A stretch of 64,000 nt of DNA. Origin: Mariannaea sp. PMI_226. Its lineage: Eukaryota; Ascomycota; Sordariomycetes; Hypocreales; Nectriaceae. This document shows, piece by piece, positions 34,601-47,554 of the stretch. The notes below the pieces were generated by a model that saw nothing but the letters and a program-made list of their open reading frames with translations, did no database searches and had not been told where the DNA came from. The first letter of the stretch is position 1. Every line of letters starts with the position of its first letter. The stretch covers positions 2,480,001 through 2,544,000 of the forward strand of contig JANFOG010000004.1 of the NCBI GenBank assembly GCA_024336345.1, read 5' to 3'. The translations under genes and the position numbers were made by a program.

Positions 34601-35364
34601 TGTCCGTACCCAGATAGTGGCTGGCTGATCTGCAAATCAGGGCCATCGCTCTCCCTCGGTGTTCCAAGACCGAAAATCAGGATCTAGGTGTCAGCACCAA
34701 GGGCAGGTTTCGGCCATCCTAGAGCGTGCGATTGTGAGTGGAGAGACGTGCACGTTCTTCTCGTTCGACAGGCTGAATGGCTGGGCGCACTAGATGCAGG
34801 GTTCAAACAGGAAGATGTAAAGGGCCTGTTGCATGCCGAAATCTTTTTAGTTCCAATTGGTCTCGCAGGCTTGACAATGGGATCCCGGTCAGACCCAATG
34901 TGCCAGAATGTCCCATTTTGGCGTGCTGTCAGGGATCTTTCCGACGCCCACCGTTTATCACGCGACAATGTCGTATGTGTTACCCAGCTGGGCTTGGTGA
35001 TGCTGGCAGGCAGCCTTATTCTCTTGACGCAGACTGGTCGCCAAATAATAAAGGCCTGAACTTCTCTGGCTGTCGCATTGGTTTTTCCCCCTCTCTCCCA
35101 AGCAGCGGATCCCTCCCCCCCTGGGCCAAAGATACAGTACCCCTTGCTCCTCGATCCAGAAACTCGTCTGTCTAGACGTCGCAATCTTTTCTCTCAGCAT
35201 GGGGCGCGTCTGGTTCCGAGTGGCTGCATGAGGCGTCAAGTCCCTGGTTCCGACACCCTCGTCTGCCCGTTCTGCTGGGACGGGATCAAACGGGTTGGTT
35301 GGTGGTATTGAATTTGGCATGTGGTATCAGCCTTTTTTAATTAAGGTGATGATCAATCCATCAA

Positions 35365-35404
35365 TCAAGCAAGCAAACAAGCAAACAAGCAAACAAGCAA
35401 ACAA
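35365..35404 (+). repeat. (AAACAAGC)n microsatellite
   Basis: Four to five copies of the 8-bp unit AAACAAGC in the gene-poor region. Confidence 0.85.
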
Positions 35405-36292
35405 AAGTAGCTAACAGAAGGACAAAGTCGCTTATGTGACTAACCTGGTTTGAAGTTGAAGGTTGGGATACCGGAATAATTGACTGCCTACCTCCAGTGC
35501 ATCAAACAGCAAGGGGCCGATTGCCAAGGCGGTCTCTGCTTACCAATATCGTACCCAGCGCAGTTGCTCCTCCTTTCATCTCATCGCGCTCCAGCTATGG
35601 GTTACATGGTACGACAGAAATTTCTCTCTGGTAGCAGTTGCTTCGTATCTTCCTGCACCTGTCGAGAAGCAAGTCGTCTATAGTCACAGTTGCGGGACAG
35701 TGGCTCTTTACTACCTATATAATCAATCAACTAGTTACTCCATTCAGTAACCAACTCATTATGTGCCTGCCGTAAGAGTACCTATCTGCAGCTCAGGGTT
35801 CTTGGAACAGGCCTGGCCCACCTTCCATTCCAGTCCAATCTGTACGAAGTAGGAAAGAATCATGATGGAGGCAATTAACTAACCGATACTTTAGCTTTTT
35901 TTTTTTCATTCATTACTATGTATTTACACCGCTCTGCATCTCCATTCTTCGCATAAGGAGGCACAATAACAATCCAATATCAATCACTCAATACTCTTAC
36001 TAGGTTGAATTCTGCCAATAGACTACCTACCTTGTACTATGTACTACGGACTATGTATGTGGGTAATTATTGCTTTCTCCAGCCGAGTTGAGTTCCACTA
36101 CCCCGAATGCAATGGCCAGTTTCGCTATCAACCCCGTGTGACAAATTCATCCTTGTTGCTCCTGATTGAACTCGCTACGTAGATATCGTACCGTCGCTCC
36201 ACGCTCCGTCTCCTCTCCCCACCAAATTACCGCCCCGTGCTTGGCCTTGGCTGTCTTATCTCTCTGCTCCACTCGCGGGGATGCCCCTCACC

Positions 36293-36337
36293 CACGCTGC
36301 TCACGCTGCTCACGCTGCTCACGCTGCTCACGTTGCA
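36293..36337 (+). repeat. 9-bp minisatellite (CACGCTGCT)
   Basis: Four perfect copies of CACGCTGCT and a fifth degenerate copy, CACGTTGCA. The unit length is a multiple of three and the repeat lies inside a 78-codon plus-strand frame (36166-36402), but that frame has no other coding sign. Confidence 0.9.
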
Positions 36338-39300
36338 GAAGTGCCAATGACTATGACTACACAGTAACACAGTACGTACTCGTGCTCTGTCTGCACCGAT
36401 GAATTACCATCAAAAAAGAGCTGTGCTTACTCCAGCCTCCACACGCGACCAGGAAAAATGCCACGAGTAGCATCACGACGGTACCCCCCTTTCTCTTCTT
36501 TATGTACTACAGGTCACGGGTGCTTGAAAACCAGAGAAGTGCAAGGCATACTCAGGGGGTTCGACTGACCAGCGTTGACACAACTCTCCCAATATTGGCG
36601 ATAAGAGCGTTCTGCTGGGGGTGGCGTCTTCAGCTGAGAGGGTCTTTGTGCTGAAAGGATAGGTCACTGCCCGGTTTCTACGCCAGCAGCGCCCGTGATA
36701 AGAACGCTCGCCCCGTCACAGCTGATGTTATGGGTGCTTGTCACATCTCCCACTATCGGTTGGCAGAACCAAGATCGGCCACTGGTGGCACAACCACGAA
36801 GTCCCCACCACCCTTGTCTCCATAACAGTTCGACAAGGAGCCATCCTTGAGGTGCTGTGTGGATGTACTTTCTCGCTCCACCCTCCGTCCGTAGCTGGAA
36901 TTCGAGCGCTCTGAGACCTTTCTCTTGAAAGGCTGGATTGCTGATGCACCTAATGCAACTTAACTACGTCAAAGACGGTTTTGCATAGTCACCAATCAAA
37001 TACTATGCAGATGAGGAAACTGAGTAATGACGCTATTGCACGGGACCCGGACTGATCTGAGCATCCACCGCCAAAGCTCTTTCGGTCAACTAAAAAGACT
37101 AGCTCTCAACACAACATGCATGTTGTGCACACTGAAGGCAGCATCGTTTTCTCATAGTTTTCTCTTAGTGTTAATATCTAGGGAAGCTGCTCTCTCTGAA
37201 GACAAGGCAGCTTCGTGGTTTGAAGCTCGAGAGAAACAACAAGCAGATTGGCTGGCTATAAAGTGGAAGGGTGGGATACGTGCACACCACCGTTTTTACC
37301 ATAATTACCAGTCGGGGATGAGAGAACATTGGCATATTGATGCCAGCTTCAGAGTAATACGCCGCAACAGCACTGATTATTACCGATGACTCTGCAACTG
37401 GTAACGTTATACCATAGTCATTAGCATCCTACGGATAGCCAGTTTTCATATACCGCTAATCTGTCTAGTGTAAAGTAGCATCATTCATTGCCACCTTGGT
37501 GTGTCGATATTTCGGGCTGCACGAATTGCATTGTCAAACCTAGTTTAGGTAATATCGTTCCCCAATTTGGATGCGTGTTGTAACATCAGCCTGAGCAAAC
37601 CCAGAGATCATTTTACACCTTGTACAGTGTGTTTTGTAACGTAGGAAACATAGGACGATAGGCTAAACTACCTACTCTAGAGTACATTTATTATCGTGAT
37701 AATTATTACCTGGCATTACCCGGACTAGGATATCCGCACTCGAAGGCATGTGGCGTGATTAAAAAATGCCTCGAGTGGAGGAGCTCCTCGTGCAAGACGC
37801 AATTTTCCTTACCATAAGGCCGTACAGATCCTTTATTAATATGATACTATGTATGGTACTATAATCACTTGGCAGCATGTACGTGTATACCAATCACAGT
37901 GCCATCTAATATATGGCAAATAACCGTAACCCAATTGAATACGTCGTATTGTGACTTCGCTCTATATATTTCATGCACGGGTTTTTATTTCGACTACGAA
38001 GAACAACTGCGCAGCTCTCCTGTGGTATTGGATGGGACGATCCTGGATTCCGTTTCCCCCCCCTCAATATGATGCGAAATCTTACATACAACCTGGAACC
38101 CACAATGAGCCTTTTTTCTTTTCTTCTTCCTAAGATGTCAATTGTCGGATGAATCTCAAAAGGTCACAACTCATCCTCCCTCTTGGTATCATGCCATTTT
38201 TCTCAATGAATGCTAACCACTGTCTACGGGATACCAAAGTCATGCTGCTAAAGTTGTTGGAATGTGTACCCCGCTTTTACGTGCTAGTCGGGTAGAATCC
38301 AATTGCCACGAGGAAGCCCGGAGAGACGGTCTGTCTAGCTCTATTGACTTTCAGCTGAGAATTGTAGCTACTGTTTCCCTCAGGTTCTCATGAATTATGG
38401 GCGGCGGCGCCATAGCATTGATCAAGTTCTGTTTTTGTAGCGACATAGGACATAGCAATGACCTAGCTGTGCCAGTTATTGTCTGTTTGGCAACGACAAG
38501 TGAGACATGGTAACCAAAGCCACCTCACTGCTCGCTGCTGCTTTGGAGGCATGCTCAAGTCAACCATCCCCCGAGATCAAATGCCCTCTCCTTGCGCTAC
38601 AGGTGGGAGGAGGGGGTTTCTGATCCTCCTCTTCGTTTCTATAGCACTAACTACCACATACAATTAGTCTGCATCAAGACTGGCACACAGGTACAATAAA
38701 TCTTCTTGGACCTAAAACGTCAATCATAGACCGTCTGTAGGAGATGTAGATTTATTACTTTACTAACCCCCCATAGCAGGCTCGTGGCGGGCAAATAGGG
38801 TGGCTAACTTGGCGGGTGACAGTGACAGCGACAGCTCCATCGCAATATCTTGCCCAAGGCAGTTTTTGCTTCATTGGATAGGTACACGGCGAATAGGGTA
38901 GCCACAGAACTGTCATCTCACTCCCCCATCCAAGTTGTTACCGAGTGGCTGAAATATATGTTTGTTCGTTTATTTATCTGGATCCTTCAAAGATAAAACA
39001 CTCCGTACCACGAGATAATTAAAATAAGGTAATCTGTACAATCAAAGTGGTATTACCCCGGATTTCGGCCCACTCATACTGCACGCACGCCCCAACTGAT
39101 CTTCACTTGTTGGCTCCATTTGTGACTAATGAGTAAAAGAGATGTACTCACCGCTGAAGGTTATATTTCCATTTCGGTTGGCATACTAACGTTATGTACA
39201 ACGATGATGGGCGCGCCATAGACTAGATTGACACACCAAGTCGCCAGTCAAAGCGGGAGGAGAGAGTACGGAGACGCATTTGCCGATCCCACAAACTCTG

Positions 39301-41408
39301 TGCTGGGGCGAAAAGCGGCATTGGACACCAGGCTCAAGCCCAACCCAACCCAAAGCTTTACGTCACAATGGATGCTTGCTATCCTGTGTACTGTACATTT
39401 CCTATCTGGTTTGGCCTGCAACTCGGGAACTCGTTGTCTGCTTTTTTCTTCATCTTCTCATCTTCTCTACCAACACTACCTACCTAGGCAACTTACTAGT
39501 TACTAGTTACCACTGGTACTCTAGACAGACACAATCCAGCAGGGGCGACAAGTGACAATTAGTTGATGTATCACCCTTTCAATTGTCACCTGGCTTCTGA
39601 GTGAGACACGACATTTTCTTTTGGCACTGGGGGATGATGCAATTAGGTTCCGCCTCCCTTGACCCGTCCGACCATTTTCTGTGCCACAAGTTCCCTTCTG
39701 AGCCTTAGCCGAGGCGGAATTGGGAGCGTATTTTACAAGACGCCCTACCTCTTTTCAGGTTCTTTTCTTTCTGGCAACTTATTGCCTGCAAATCCCGTGT
39801 ACACTACAGATTAGATGGGTTCATTTTCAGTTTGAATGTAGTGGCGCCGTCAGCCCATTTGCTTAGCCCTCTCCTGTATCGCCGAAAGTACGTAGTCGGG
39901 TCTTGTGTTTTTTTTAACCTGGCCTCCGCCAATGCATGGGCATTGCGTCCTACTCATGGGATGGACTGTCGACGGGCTTGAACAAGCAATGCTGAAGGAA
40001 GGAAGGATTTCCTAGGATTTTTGATGATATAGGACCTTTAATCTTAGATGTCGCCATGGACTTCACTATCCATTAGCATCAGGGTGATCAACACGGGAGA
40101 CCGGGGTTGGGCTCCTGTAAGATGAACGACAGAAGACCAAACGAACATCACCCACCACCACCACCACCCTTTTTCACTTTGAGTTTGAGCTTCCCTTGTT
40201 ATTTTTTTTCTTCGGTTGTCGCGACAGGATAGTTAATACGAAAGAAACAAAACTGAACCCAAAAAAAAAACAAGCCTTTCCTTTGGCGGCGATAACCAAA
40301 ACGTTCGATTATCCCGACGGCGCAACTTTCTTAGTCGTCCACCAACATCTAGAAGCCTTCTAGACCCAAACCTTCACTTCACGCCGTTGGGACGGGTTGC
40401 CCGGCTCTACAAGTAGGTTGCGAGTACCTACAGTACAGTACAGTTCAGTAGTTGTTGGTCAGAGCAATCAAAGTACTGGGCAACACGGTCAAATGGTGGG
40501 TGGGTGTCACAAAACCTGTTCATTGGGCTCTAGTCACCCACCCGGCGCACAGTAAGCGTAGAAACATCGAACGATGAAGCATGTTTCCTTCTCTGTTGTG
40601 TTTCCAGATTCCTTATCTAGCCAAGTTGAACTGTCTTGGTTGCAACCTGCATTTCCTCGATTCCCTTGTGAAACTCATCCGTCGAAAACCTTTCGGGGGC
40701 CCTTTGGATTTGGTCGGCCTAACTACAAACCCAAGCACTGTTCTCTCTTTTTTTTATTTTTTTTTTATTTTTTTTAACCTGTAAAACCATGCGCAACTCG
40801 GGTAGGTCACGCTGTTGATACTGTACACACCACAAGTGACAAACTGGATCAGCACTACTGCTTGCGCATCATACTTATGACATCAACAAACGTGGCCGGC
40901 CAAAACGACTAGTCTCACCTGGACCGTGGGGAGATCTGCACTGTCTCATCCGTCAATCTCCTCTCGATCTCGGCCAGACAATCCATCGGGGCCCCAGCAA
41001 AGACATCCTAAACCCCAGATGTTGTTCCCGCCCACTGTATGTGCTTGAGGCATCTAACACAGGAAGTAAAAAAAAAAAAATTGATATCTAATCAAATCAA
41101 ATCCTCTCCCAGTGTTCCAATTCACGAATACGGGCGCGGGCTAATAGTTCTACCTTCCCTTCGGGGGAACATGCATTTCCTCCTTGCTTCTATTACGTGT
41201 TCTATCGTATTGTCGTTTCCGTAGTGGTTGCAGTTCTAGCGACCGGTGCATCCTCTCGGCTTCAATCGGCGCCATCGCTAACTACCTGGTGCCTACACCG
41301 GTGAGTGACGACGCAGTGTGTTGCTGGATCGCCTTTTTTTCTTTGGTACTGTAACTGCAACCCTACCGGTCTTGTCTCTCGTGCATAAGGCGACTCAGCC
41401 CGAGATGT

Positions 41409-44400
41409 TCATCCTAGTCGCAGATCTTCTACGACAGCTTTGATCTGCGGCTTCTTCGCCAGCCCCCAATCTACTCCCTTGAGCCGCTGTGCAGCTGCCT
41501 CCTCGTCTCCCAAAAGTCCCCAAAGCGCATCAATCACCATGCTTCTGACGCGGGGCCACGGGTGATACAGCAGAGCGCCAAGTCGCTTCCGAGCTTCTTG
41601 CATGGCCTCTCGGGCCTCCTCCACCTCTCCCATAGAGGCGACCCCGGCGTAGACTTTGATACATGCCTCGAGCTTTCGCATGCTACCCGTCTTGTAAGCC
41701 GCCTTCTGCGTCCGCAGGCACAAAGTGCGCAAGTTCACTGCAGCCTTCTGGAAGTACCCCATGTGAAATAGGAAGGCTACAATCTCCAGCGTCGAAATAA
41801 CCACCCTGTCCTGGCCTTCCTTCGCTTTGAGGTTGTGTAGAAGCGCTTGACAAACCAGGTTGAGATTCTCGGGTCCTTCCGCGCAGTAACCTGAGAGAGC
41901 GGCCCGGCTGGCAATGACCAAATCCTCATTGCCCGTGTCGGCGGATGTAACGAAGCCAGCCATGAGTTCCGCCGTCCAGGCCTCCGGATCGGATACAGCT
42001 AGGTCTTGGAGGAGAGGTTGTAGATAGTCACCCACGTGAAGGCCTAGAAGGGTATCAAAGTATGTTTTCGATGAGAAGGTAAGTTCGCGGAATTGCGATG
42101 CGTGACTATCATCTCGTTAGCGAGCGCTGTGATGGGTAAACGTGGGTGCATATATGCTATAGTATTGGAATCTCTACACACCTTTCTTTCAAAATGAGTG
42201 CAACTGCGGCTTGGGCCTCTGGACGAACTCGATCAAGCTTCTCGGCAGAGAGGCGAAGTGTGCTGAGGAACAATGTCCGAACAGATGATACAAGCCATTC
42301 GCTCTTCGTATCCGCTTCATTCAGATCATTCCACAAGGCTCGGACAGCCCTGAGGGCTTGAACACGGACGTGCGAGCCAACATCACCTCTTGCGTTGGTT
42401 GTGTAATCATTCAAGCCATCTGTAATCAAACTTAGAAACTGCATAGAGTTTTTGCGAAGAATAGGACTCTGAGTAAGACTCTGAAGAATCACAACTCTTG
42501 TATCGACTTCCTTGTCCCAATCCCAGCGTGCCAAGATGGCGGTGCTGGCCACATCTTCGGACAAGGCGGCCAGAGGTTGGGCAATAGTCAAGGCGGAAAA
42601 GTAACCGTTGCCATGAGAGTTAGTACGACTAGTCGGTTGTTGCCGGACTCTATCAGCCCATTCTTTCAGAATATTTGTTCGATCACCCGGTCTTGAGAAG
42701 ATCAGGAGAGTCAATGCCGCTTGCGCAACAGGCTCGATGACTTCCGGTTCACTCCGGTTCAGCCACGTTGGAATGATGGTGAGCAAGGATGAAATGAACT
42801 GCGACACTGCTGCGTTAATCCCTTCGGATGCGTCTAGAGCTGATACTAAAGCTAAGTAGCCCGACTCGTTCTGGGGAGACAGAAGCTCGTTGCCAACGGA
42901 AAGACTTCCAGACGGGGCGCCAAGGACGGCAATCTGAAGAATTGGAAGTAAAGAGACGACGAGTCGACTTGCCGCTTCGGTAAGGAGCTCTATTCGCCTA
43001 TAGGCCGTAACTTGGAGATCATCTAGGATGGCGGTAGCCGATTTGAGGATGCTCTGAATCAGGGAAGCGTCGACTGTGGCACCAGAATTCACAAAAGAGG
43101 GAAGCTTGTCTAAAGTTGCCGAGAAACAAAGTAGCAATCCGTGTCGTTCCTCAACCTGACGAACTTGAAGAGTTTTTCCATGGGCTTCAATACGCTCAAT
43201 CGAGTCTCTGAACCGGGCTAGAGGATCCTCCGAGTTAGGGGTAGAGAGTTCGAATGTTAGGACACCAAAAGTCGAGCCGCACACTCGCCTGGACGGGGCA
43301 TCAAGTTCGCCGATGCCTCTCCAGCCAAGGATGGTGTCCATAACAGCTTCTCCATACTGAGCAGCCAGCCTGGTTGCGCTCACGGCCACTTCCTCAATGG
43401 CCCTTGATCGTCGGGCTACGGTATGGTAATCGACGGCTTGAACTACCCAAATTCCCTGCTCGATTGTGTCTGGGTGTCGTCCGATGAGTTCTTGCAAAGC
43501 AGCAGAGGCACCACGCCTGATATTGCCTGCCGGATCTAACGAGGCCGTGACAACGAGCTCCGTGGCAAGGACCTGCAAGATAGAGCTCGAGTCAGGGTGA
43601 GCCTTGGCTGCGAAAACGGAACGCGTTGGGATGGCAAGGAGTTCCTGAGTAGAGTAGCGCCGGGCTAATGCCCAAATGCCAAAGCACGCCGCGTCGCGCA
43701 CATTCGAACCGATGCTACCTCCCGAGATGCTTCGTTGCTCAAATGACAGTCCTAGTAGAAGTGCATGGACAATATCTGACAATTGCTCCGCGGGAGGTGA
43801 GCGGCGGTACAGCAGGTGCGACAAGGTCAGCATAAGGCCGTGCCACTCAAGATTATCAACGGCAGAGAGATCTCTGACGGGCTTTTTGCCAGTAGATTTG
43901 GACCAGAGCACATTTCTGTTCAGTGACTCCAGAACGGCTTCAACTACTTGCGATGCCATGTCGGGGTCAAGCTTCAAAGTGATAATGCTCAGGGCTTTGC
44001 TAGCTGCGAATCGAACCGGGGTGTCATTATCAGCGAGAGACTCAAGAAGGTATCCAATGGCTGTCTCCGTGATCTCGGTGCTGCTCATATCTTGCGGAGT
44101 CTTTCGTAAAAGTAGAACGACTACGGCTCGGATAACCTTGAGAATCGTTTTTCTTGCCAATGCAAATGACACGATGGCCTTTGAGAACTCCTCATTATTG
44201 GTCGAGATTGCGTGGGCGGCATAGAAAATCGAGGATAGGTATTGGTTCATGTCTGAGGTATCCAACGAGGCCCGCAGCAATCCAGCAAGAAAGGAGAGAA
44301 CCCCTAGATAAAAGTACGTCGTCTCTTGAGGTGCATCCTTTTGTGGTTTGAGAGAGGCGAGTGACCAGTGCACAAGACTTTCAAGGACTCCAAGCTGTTG

Positions 44401-45194
44401 CATGTCTCGTCTGGTAGCCATCCTCACCAGCAAGGCCTTTGCAGCATCTCTTTCCTTTCCAGGCGTACCGAGATACTTAATAGCGAGAGGAATCAACCTA
44501 ACGGTGATGGCGGGCAAGTTTTCAGGCCACTTGAATCCCAGAATTTCCGGAGCTGTGACATCTTGCAAGTCCACTGATGAGATGGTCGCGAGATCAAATG
44601 GTGCGAGCAGCAAATGTGAAAGCCAGAGCAAAACGACATAGCGCTCTTCCCAAGACCATTTATTCAAGGCGTCTCCCTCAGATACCACCTGTTCCGACTC
44701 TTCGATGGCTGAGAGAAGCAGCTCAAGGTACTTCGCTTCCACATTGAGGAATCGGACAATGACCTTTTCTCCTCTGATCTTGCAGAGTGTGTACAGGATC
44801 TTGCAGATTGCAAACTCTACAGACACTAGCAGCTTTGACCGTGAGGAGAGGTTCTTGCCGCGGTGGCGGGTCTGCAGATGCTTGAGAAACGCCTCGGCCA
44901 ATATCGGTATCCAAGTTGGTAGATAGGGATCAAGCAACTGTGGCAGCTCCTGGAACGGATCAAGCAGCTACGAAAACTGTCAGCTGACAAGGCAGGGTAA
45001 TTGGATGTGAGAAATTGGCCTACCGTCGACGTTAGCCGGAAAACCTCCTTGGATCGGACGCGGGAACGAACTCGCGATCCGCCATGACCGTCCAGCTTCC
45101 ACAGGAAACCGTGGAGAGAGCGGTCAAAGTCGCTCAAGAGATCTGCCGAGATCTTTTGGAGTTTAACGTCGAAGTCAGCCTCCGGTGCGTCCAT
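41409..45194 (-). CDS. alp1: Tubulin-specific chaperone D (cofactor D)
   Basis: Exons 45194-45024, 44967-42182 and 42105-41409 encode 1217 aa (human TBCD is about 1190). Introns are 56 nt (GTAGGC, GTAG) and 76 nt (GTGTGT, ATAG), with CTGAC/CTAAC branch sequences. Phases fit, and the third exon restores the conserved FSSKTYFDTLLGLHVGDYLQ. Cofactor D captures beta-tubulin during folding and, with cofactors C and E, releases GTP-tubulin dimers. Seen: acidic N-terminus, then HEAT/ARM-like helical repeats throughout (LLDPYLPTWIPILAEAFL; LLWLSHLLLAPFDLATISS; SLADNDTPVRFAASKALSII; DAACFGIWALARRY). A C-terminal helical domain ends in LLYHPWPRVRSMVIDALWGL. The symbol follows fission yeast; the budding-yeast name is CIN1. 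Confidence 0.93.
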
Positions 45195-46360
45195 ATCGAA
45201 TGAATAAACCTGCAGAAGGAGAACGTGATTTCGAATAAGATTTCAGGAGGCTTGCGATGTTAGGAGCACAGAGTGGTGGCTTGTCAGTGAGATGGATATA
45301 TCAACCAGACTCCTATAAGGTAAATATTCAGGCAGCACCTCAAAAAATGATTCAACAGACAAGCTCTTGACGCCAGATTGACCGGAGTGGTGAGCCAGTT
45401 TGGAAGCTTCGAACCTGAATTACGACAGAGTCATCACAGCATCGGGGAAAAAAGACTTCAATGCACGCTTCCCAGCTGTGAAAGAAGGCTCTCGACTTCT
45501 TCGTGGTTGTTGCATCTCCTTGTGTCCACCATCGCCCAGATGCACGATAGTGGGCTGACAGTAAAAGCAGTCCTGTCTAACACTGTATTGCACTGTACCA
45601 CTTCACCATCTGCAGGTGGTGAAGTGAATGGATGATCTCGGACCTCTAATGAATTCGTTGACCAAAATAAGCTCTCTAAAAATAATTCAAGCAGGGATAT
45701 TAAAAGACACGCGGGTCCCTGCATTGAGTCTTTGCACCAGTGTTCAGATTAGAGGGCACGGCATTACGTTACATTGTCATGCTGAAGATGTTTCGCCTTG
45801 CACTTAGACCAAATCACACACCGTTTTCTCACCTGCGTCACCGTATTCAGCGTTCTGTTATCAGGGAAAATGGATTACTACATACATGTTTGATGGCTCA
45901 GATAAAAATAACTTGATCTTCAATATCCTCTTTGAAAAAGAGAATACAAAAGGAAACACAGAGAGAGAAAGTCACATTAAAAAAACATGTGGGAGAGGTT
46001 TTTGATTTTTTCACCTTGTCAATTGCTATCCTTGGATAGGAGGGTATCCAACAGTATATCCCGTACTCTAAAAGGGTATCAAAAATTATGAATACACATC
46101 TGCAGAGGCCTTCCAAAGCAGAATCAAAGCCAATAGTATTGACTGAGGGACGATAAACAGTTGCTCCTTGTCGCACCAAAACTCCAGAATTCGCCGTGCT
46201 CCTGATGCCCTGAAATACATGCATGGTCTACTAAGGGCATGTGCCCCTTCCATAACCTCTATAGTCCAAATACAACAAAAAAGAAAAAAAGAAGAAGCCA
46301 GGTGTGATGAGAAAGAAAGGATAACAAAAAAGAAAAGAGTATCCGTCATGGTAGTTGAGA
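45195..46360. other. Intergenic: cofactor D promoter and GH76 3' flank
   Basis: About 1.2 kb, both neighbours on minus. A and T runs near 46270-46340 suit the GH76 3' UTR. No gene seen. Confidence 0.55.
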
Positions 46361-47554
46361 TCAGGCAGTGACAGCAATCGCGGCCACCAGAGCATCCATA
46401 GCGCTACTATGAGATGGACCACTGGCCGGCTCGTAAGGGCCAGTCCAAGCAACGCCCAGCCGGTTGATCGAGTTGCGGTCGTTTTTCCAGATAGAGTCAG
46501 CGTTCCTGATGATGAACGCTTTGAAGTCGGCATCAGGCGCAACGATGTTCAGGTACCGGAGGTTTCGAATGAAGACACCCTTGAACTGCTGGCCGTCCGC
46601 TCCACAGTGGCCGTCCTTGAGTTCGCAGTCGTCGGCTTCGACCAGGATGCCATCGTCATTGGACAGGTGCTTGATGGCAGCCTTGGCGATTTTGGTGGCA
46701 CTGTCTAGGTACTTGGCATCATTGGTCGCCAGGGAGAGCTCGACCAGGGCCCCGAGAATGACGCCTTGATTGTAGGACCAGGTCTGAAGACCATTGTTCT
46801 TGCATTCAGATGTGAGACCGTCGTTGATGAGATTGTCATCGTTAATCATGCCGCTGCTTCTGAACCATTGCCATTGATCCTTGGCAATGGTCAGATACGA
46901 GTCCTTGCCGGTTCGGCGGGCAAGGGATGCAGCCACGGCGAGGTAGAGCTCATTGGCGATGGCATTGACATAGCCGCGATCCTTACTCCAGTATATTCCG
47001 CCATTGCAATTGGTGCCAGTCCCTGTTTGCATGTCCGCGAAGATGTTCTCGGCCATGGTGAGATAATCCTCAGTACCGCTGGCATCGAAAGACCGAATCC
47101 AAGCAAGGGCCCACCAGCCCTCATCGTCATAATAATCGTTCACAAAGTCATCGAAGCCTCGCTTTCCGATGAAGTCGCGCTTCGCCATGCATCCCATATC
47201 ACGGTCAATGCAGTAGGCGGAGCTGACAAGGCCCTCGTTCATCGTCTTGATGGTCTGGACTTGGGTCTTTTGAGCATTGGTGTAAGTGTTTAGTATGAAA
47301 CCTCCAACATTAAGTTTGTTCGCCTCATCGAGACACAGCGTAGCAAAATCGGCCAAAGTAGTTATAGCATTGGCACTGTTCCACCAGGCATTGTCCCATA
47401 TGCCAGTGGCGGCATTATACCAATCTGCGTTCAGTCGCTCAACAGCGGTATAAGTGTGGTCGATGTAGTCCTGGTGAGAGGTAGCTCGATGCTGGTGTGA
47501 AGCGATCAAGCTTGCGCGGGCGGCGAGGCCTCCCCAAGAGAAGTTATGCAGCAT
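46361..47554 (-). CDS. Glycoside hydrolase family 76 protein (alpha-1,6-mannanase-like)
   Basis: Intronless, 397 aa. GH76 enzymes hydrolyse alpha-1,6-mannan; the fungal Dcw1/Dfg5 branch acts in cell-wall and GPI-protein cross-linking. Seen: alternating helical hairpins of the (alpha/alpha)6 fold with family motifs WYNAATGIWDNAWWNSANAI (residues 45-64). The catalytic DDEGWWALAW has the Asp pair at 143-144. GGIYWSKDRGYVNAIANELY and QTWSYNQGVILGALVELS follow. No signal peptide is visible: the protein starts MLHNFSWGG. An in-frame TAA stands 6-8 bases upstream of the ATG, so the frame cannot simply extend upstream. There is also no C-terminal hydrophobic tail for a GPI anchor, unlike Dcw1/Dfg5. 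It may be intracellular, or the secretion signal may sit on an unseen upstream exon. Confidence 0.9.
   Translation of the reverse strand: MLHNFSWGGLAARASLIASHQHRATSHQDYIDHTYTAVERLNADWYNAATGIWDNAWWNSANAITTLADFATLCLDEANKLNVGGFILNTYTNAQKTQVQTIKTMNEGLVSSAYCIDRDMGCMAKRDFIGKRGFDDFVNDYYDDEGWWALAWIRSFDASGTEDYLTMAENIFADMQTGTGTNCNGGIYWSKDRGYVNAIANELYLAVAASLARRTGKDSYLTIAKDQWQWFRSSGMINDDNLINDGLTSECKNNGLQTWSYNQGVILGALVELSLATNDAKYLDSATKIAKAAIKHLSNDDGILVEADDCELKDGHCGADGQQFKGVFIRNLRYLNIVAPDADFKAFIIRNADSIWKNDRNSINRLGVAWTGPYEPASGPSHSSAMDALVAAIAVTA

Larger units (their letters stand above)
31610..41408. other. 9.8-kb gene-poor region
   Basis: The largest gap in the window, between two minus-strand genes. The first kilobase is presumably the 7TM-gene promoter. 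Frames of 60-166 codons occur (for example 34684-35184 minus, 34688-35059 plus, 37027-37389 plus), but they overlap on opposite strands, lack splice-compatible partners and show no motif I recognise. It contains small tandem repeats (35365-35404, 36293-36337), a (CAGTA)-like run near 40432-40452, and numerous GTAC-, CTAC- and TACC-rich stretches. No transposase, LTR or terminal inverted repeat was found by eye, and it is not strikingly AT-rich as heavily RIP-mutated repeats would be. Confidence 0.5.

Noticed and set aside
34684..35184. 166- and 132-codon opposed frames
   Set aside because: Opposite-strand shadows of each other without motif or conserved splice signals.
43676..44224. 182-codon plus-strand frame
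   Set aside because: Antisense shadow of the cofactor D gene.
46766..47293. 175-codon plus-strand frame
   Set aside because: Antisense shadow of the GH76 gene.
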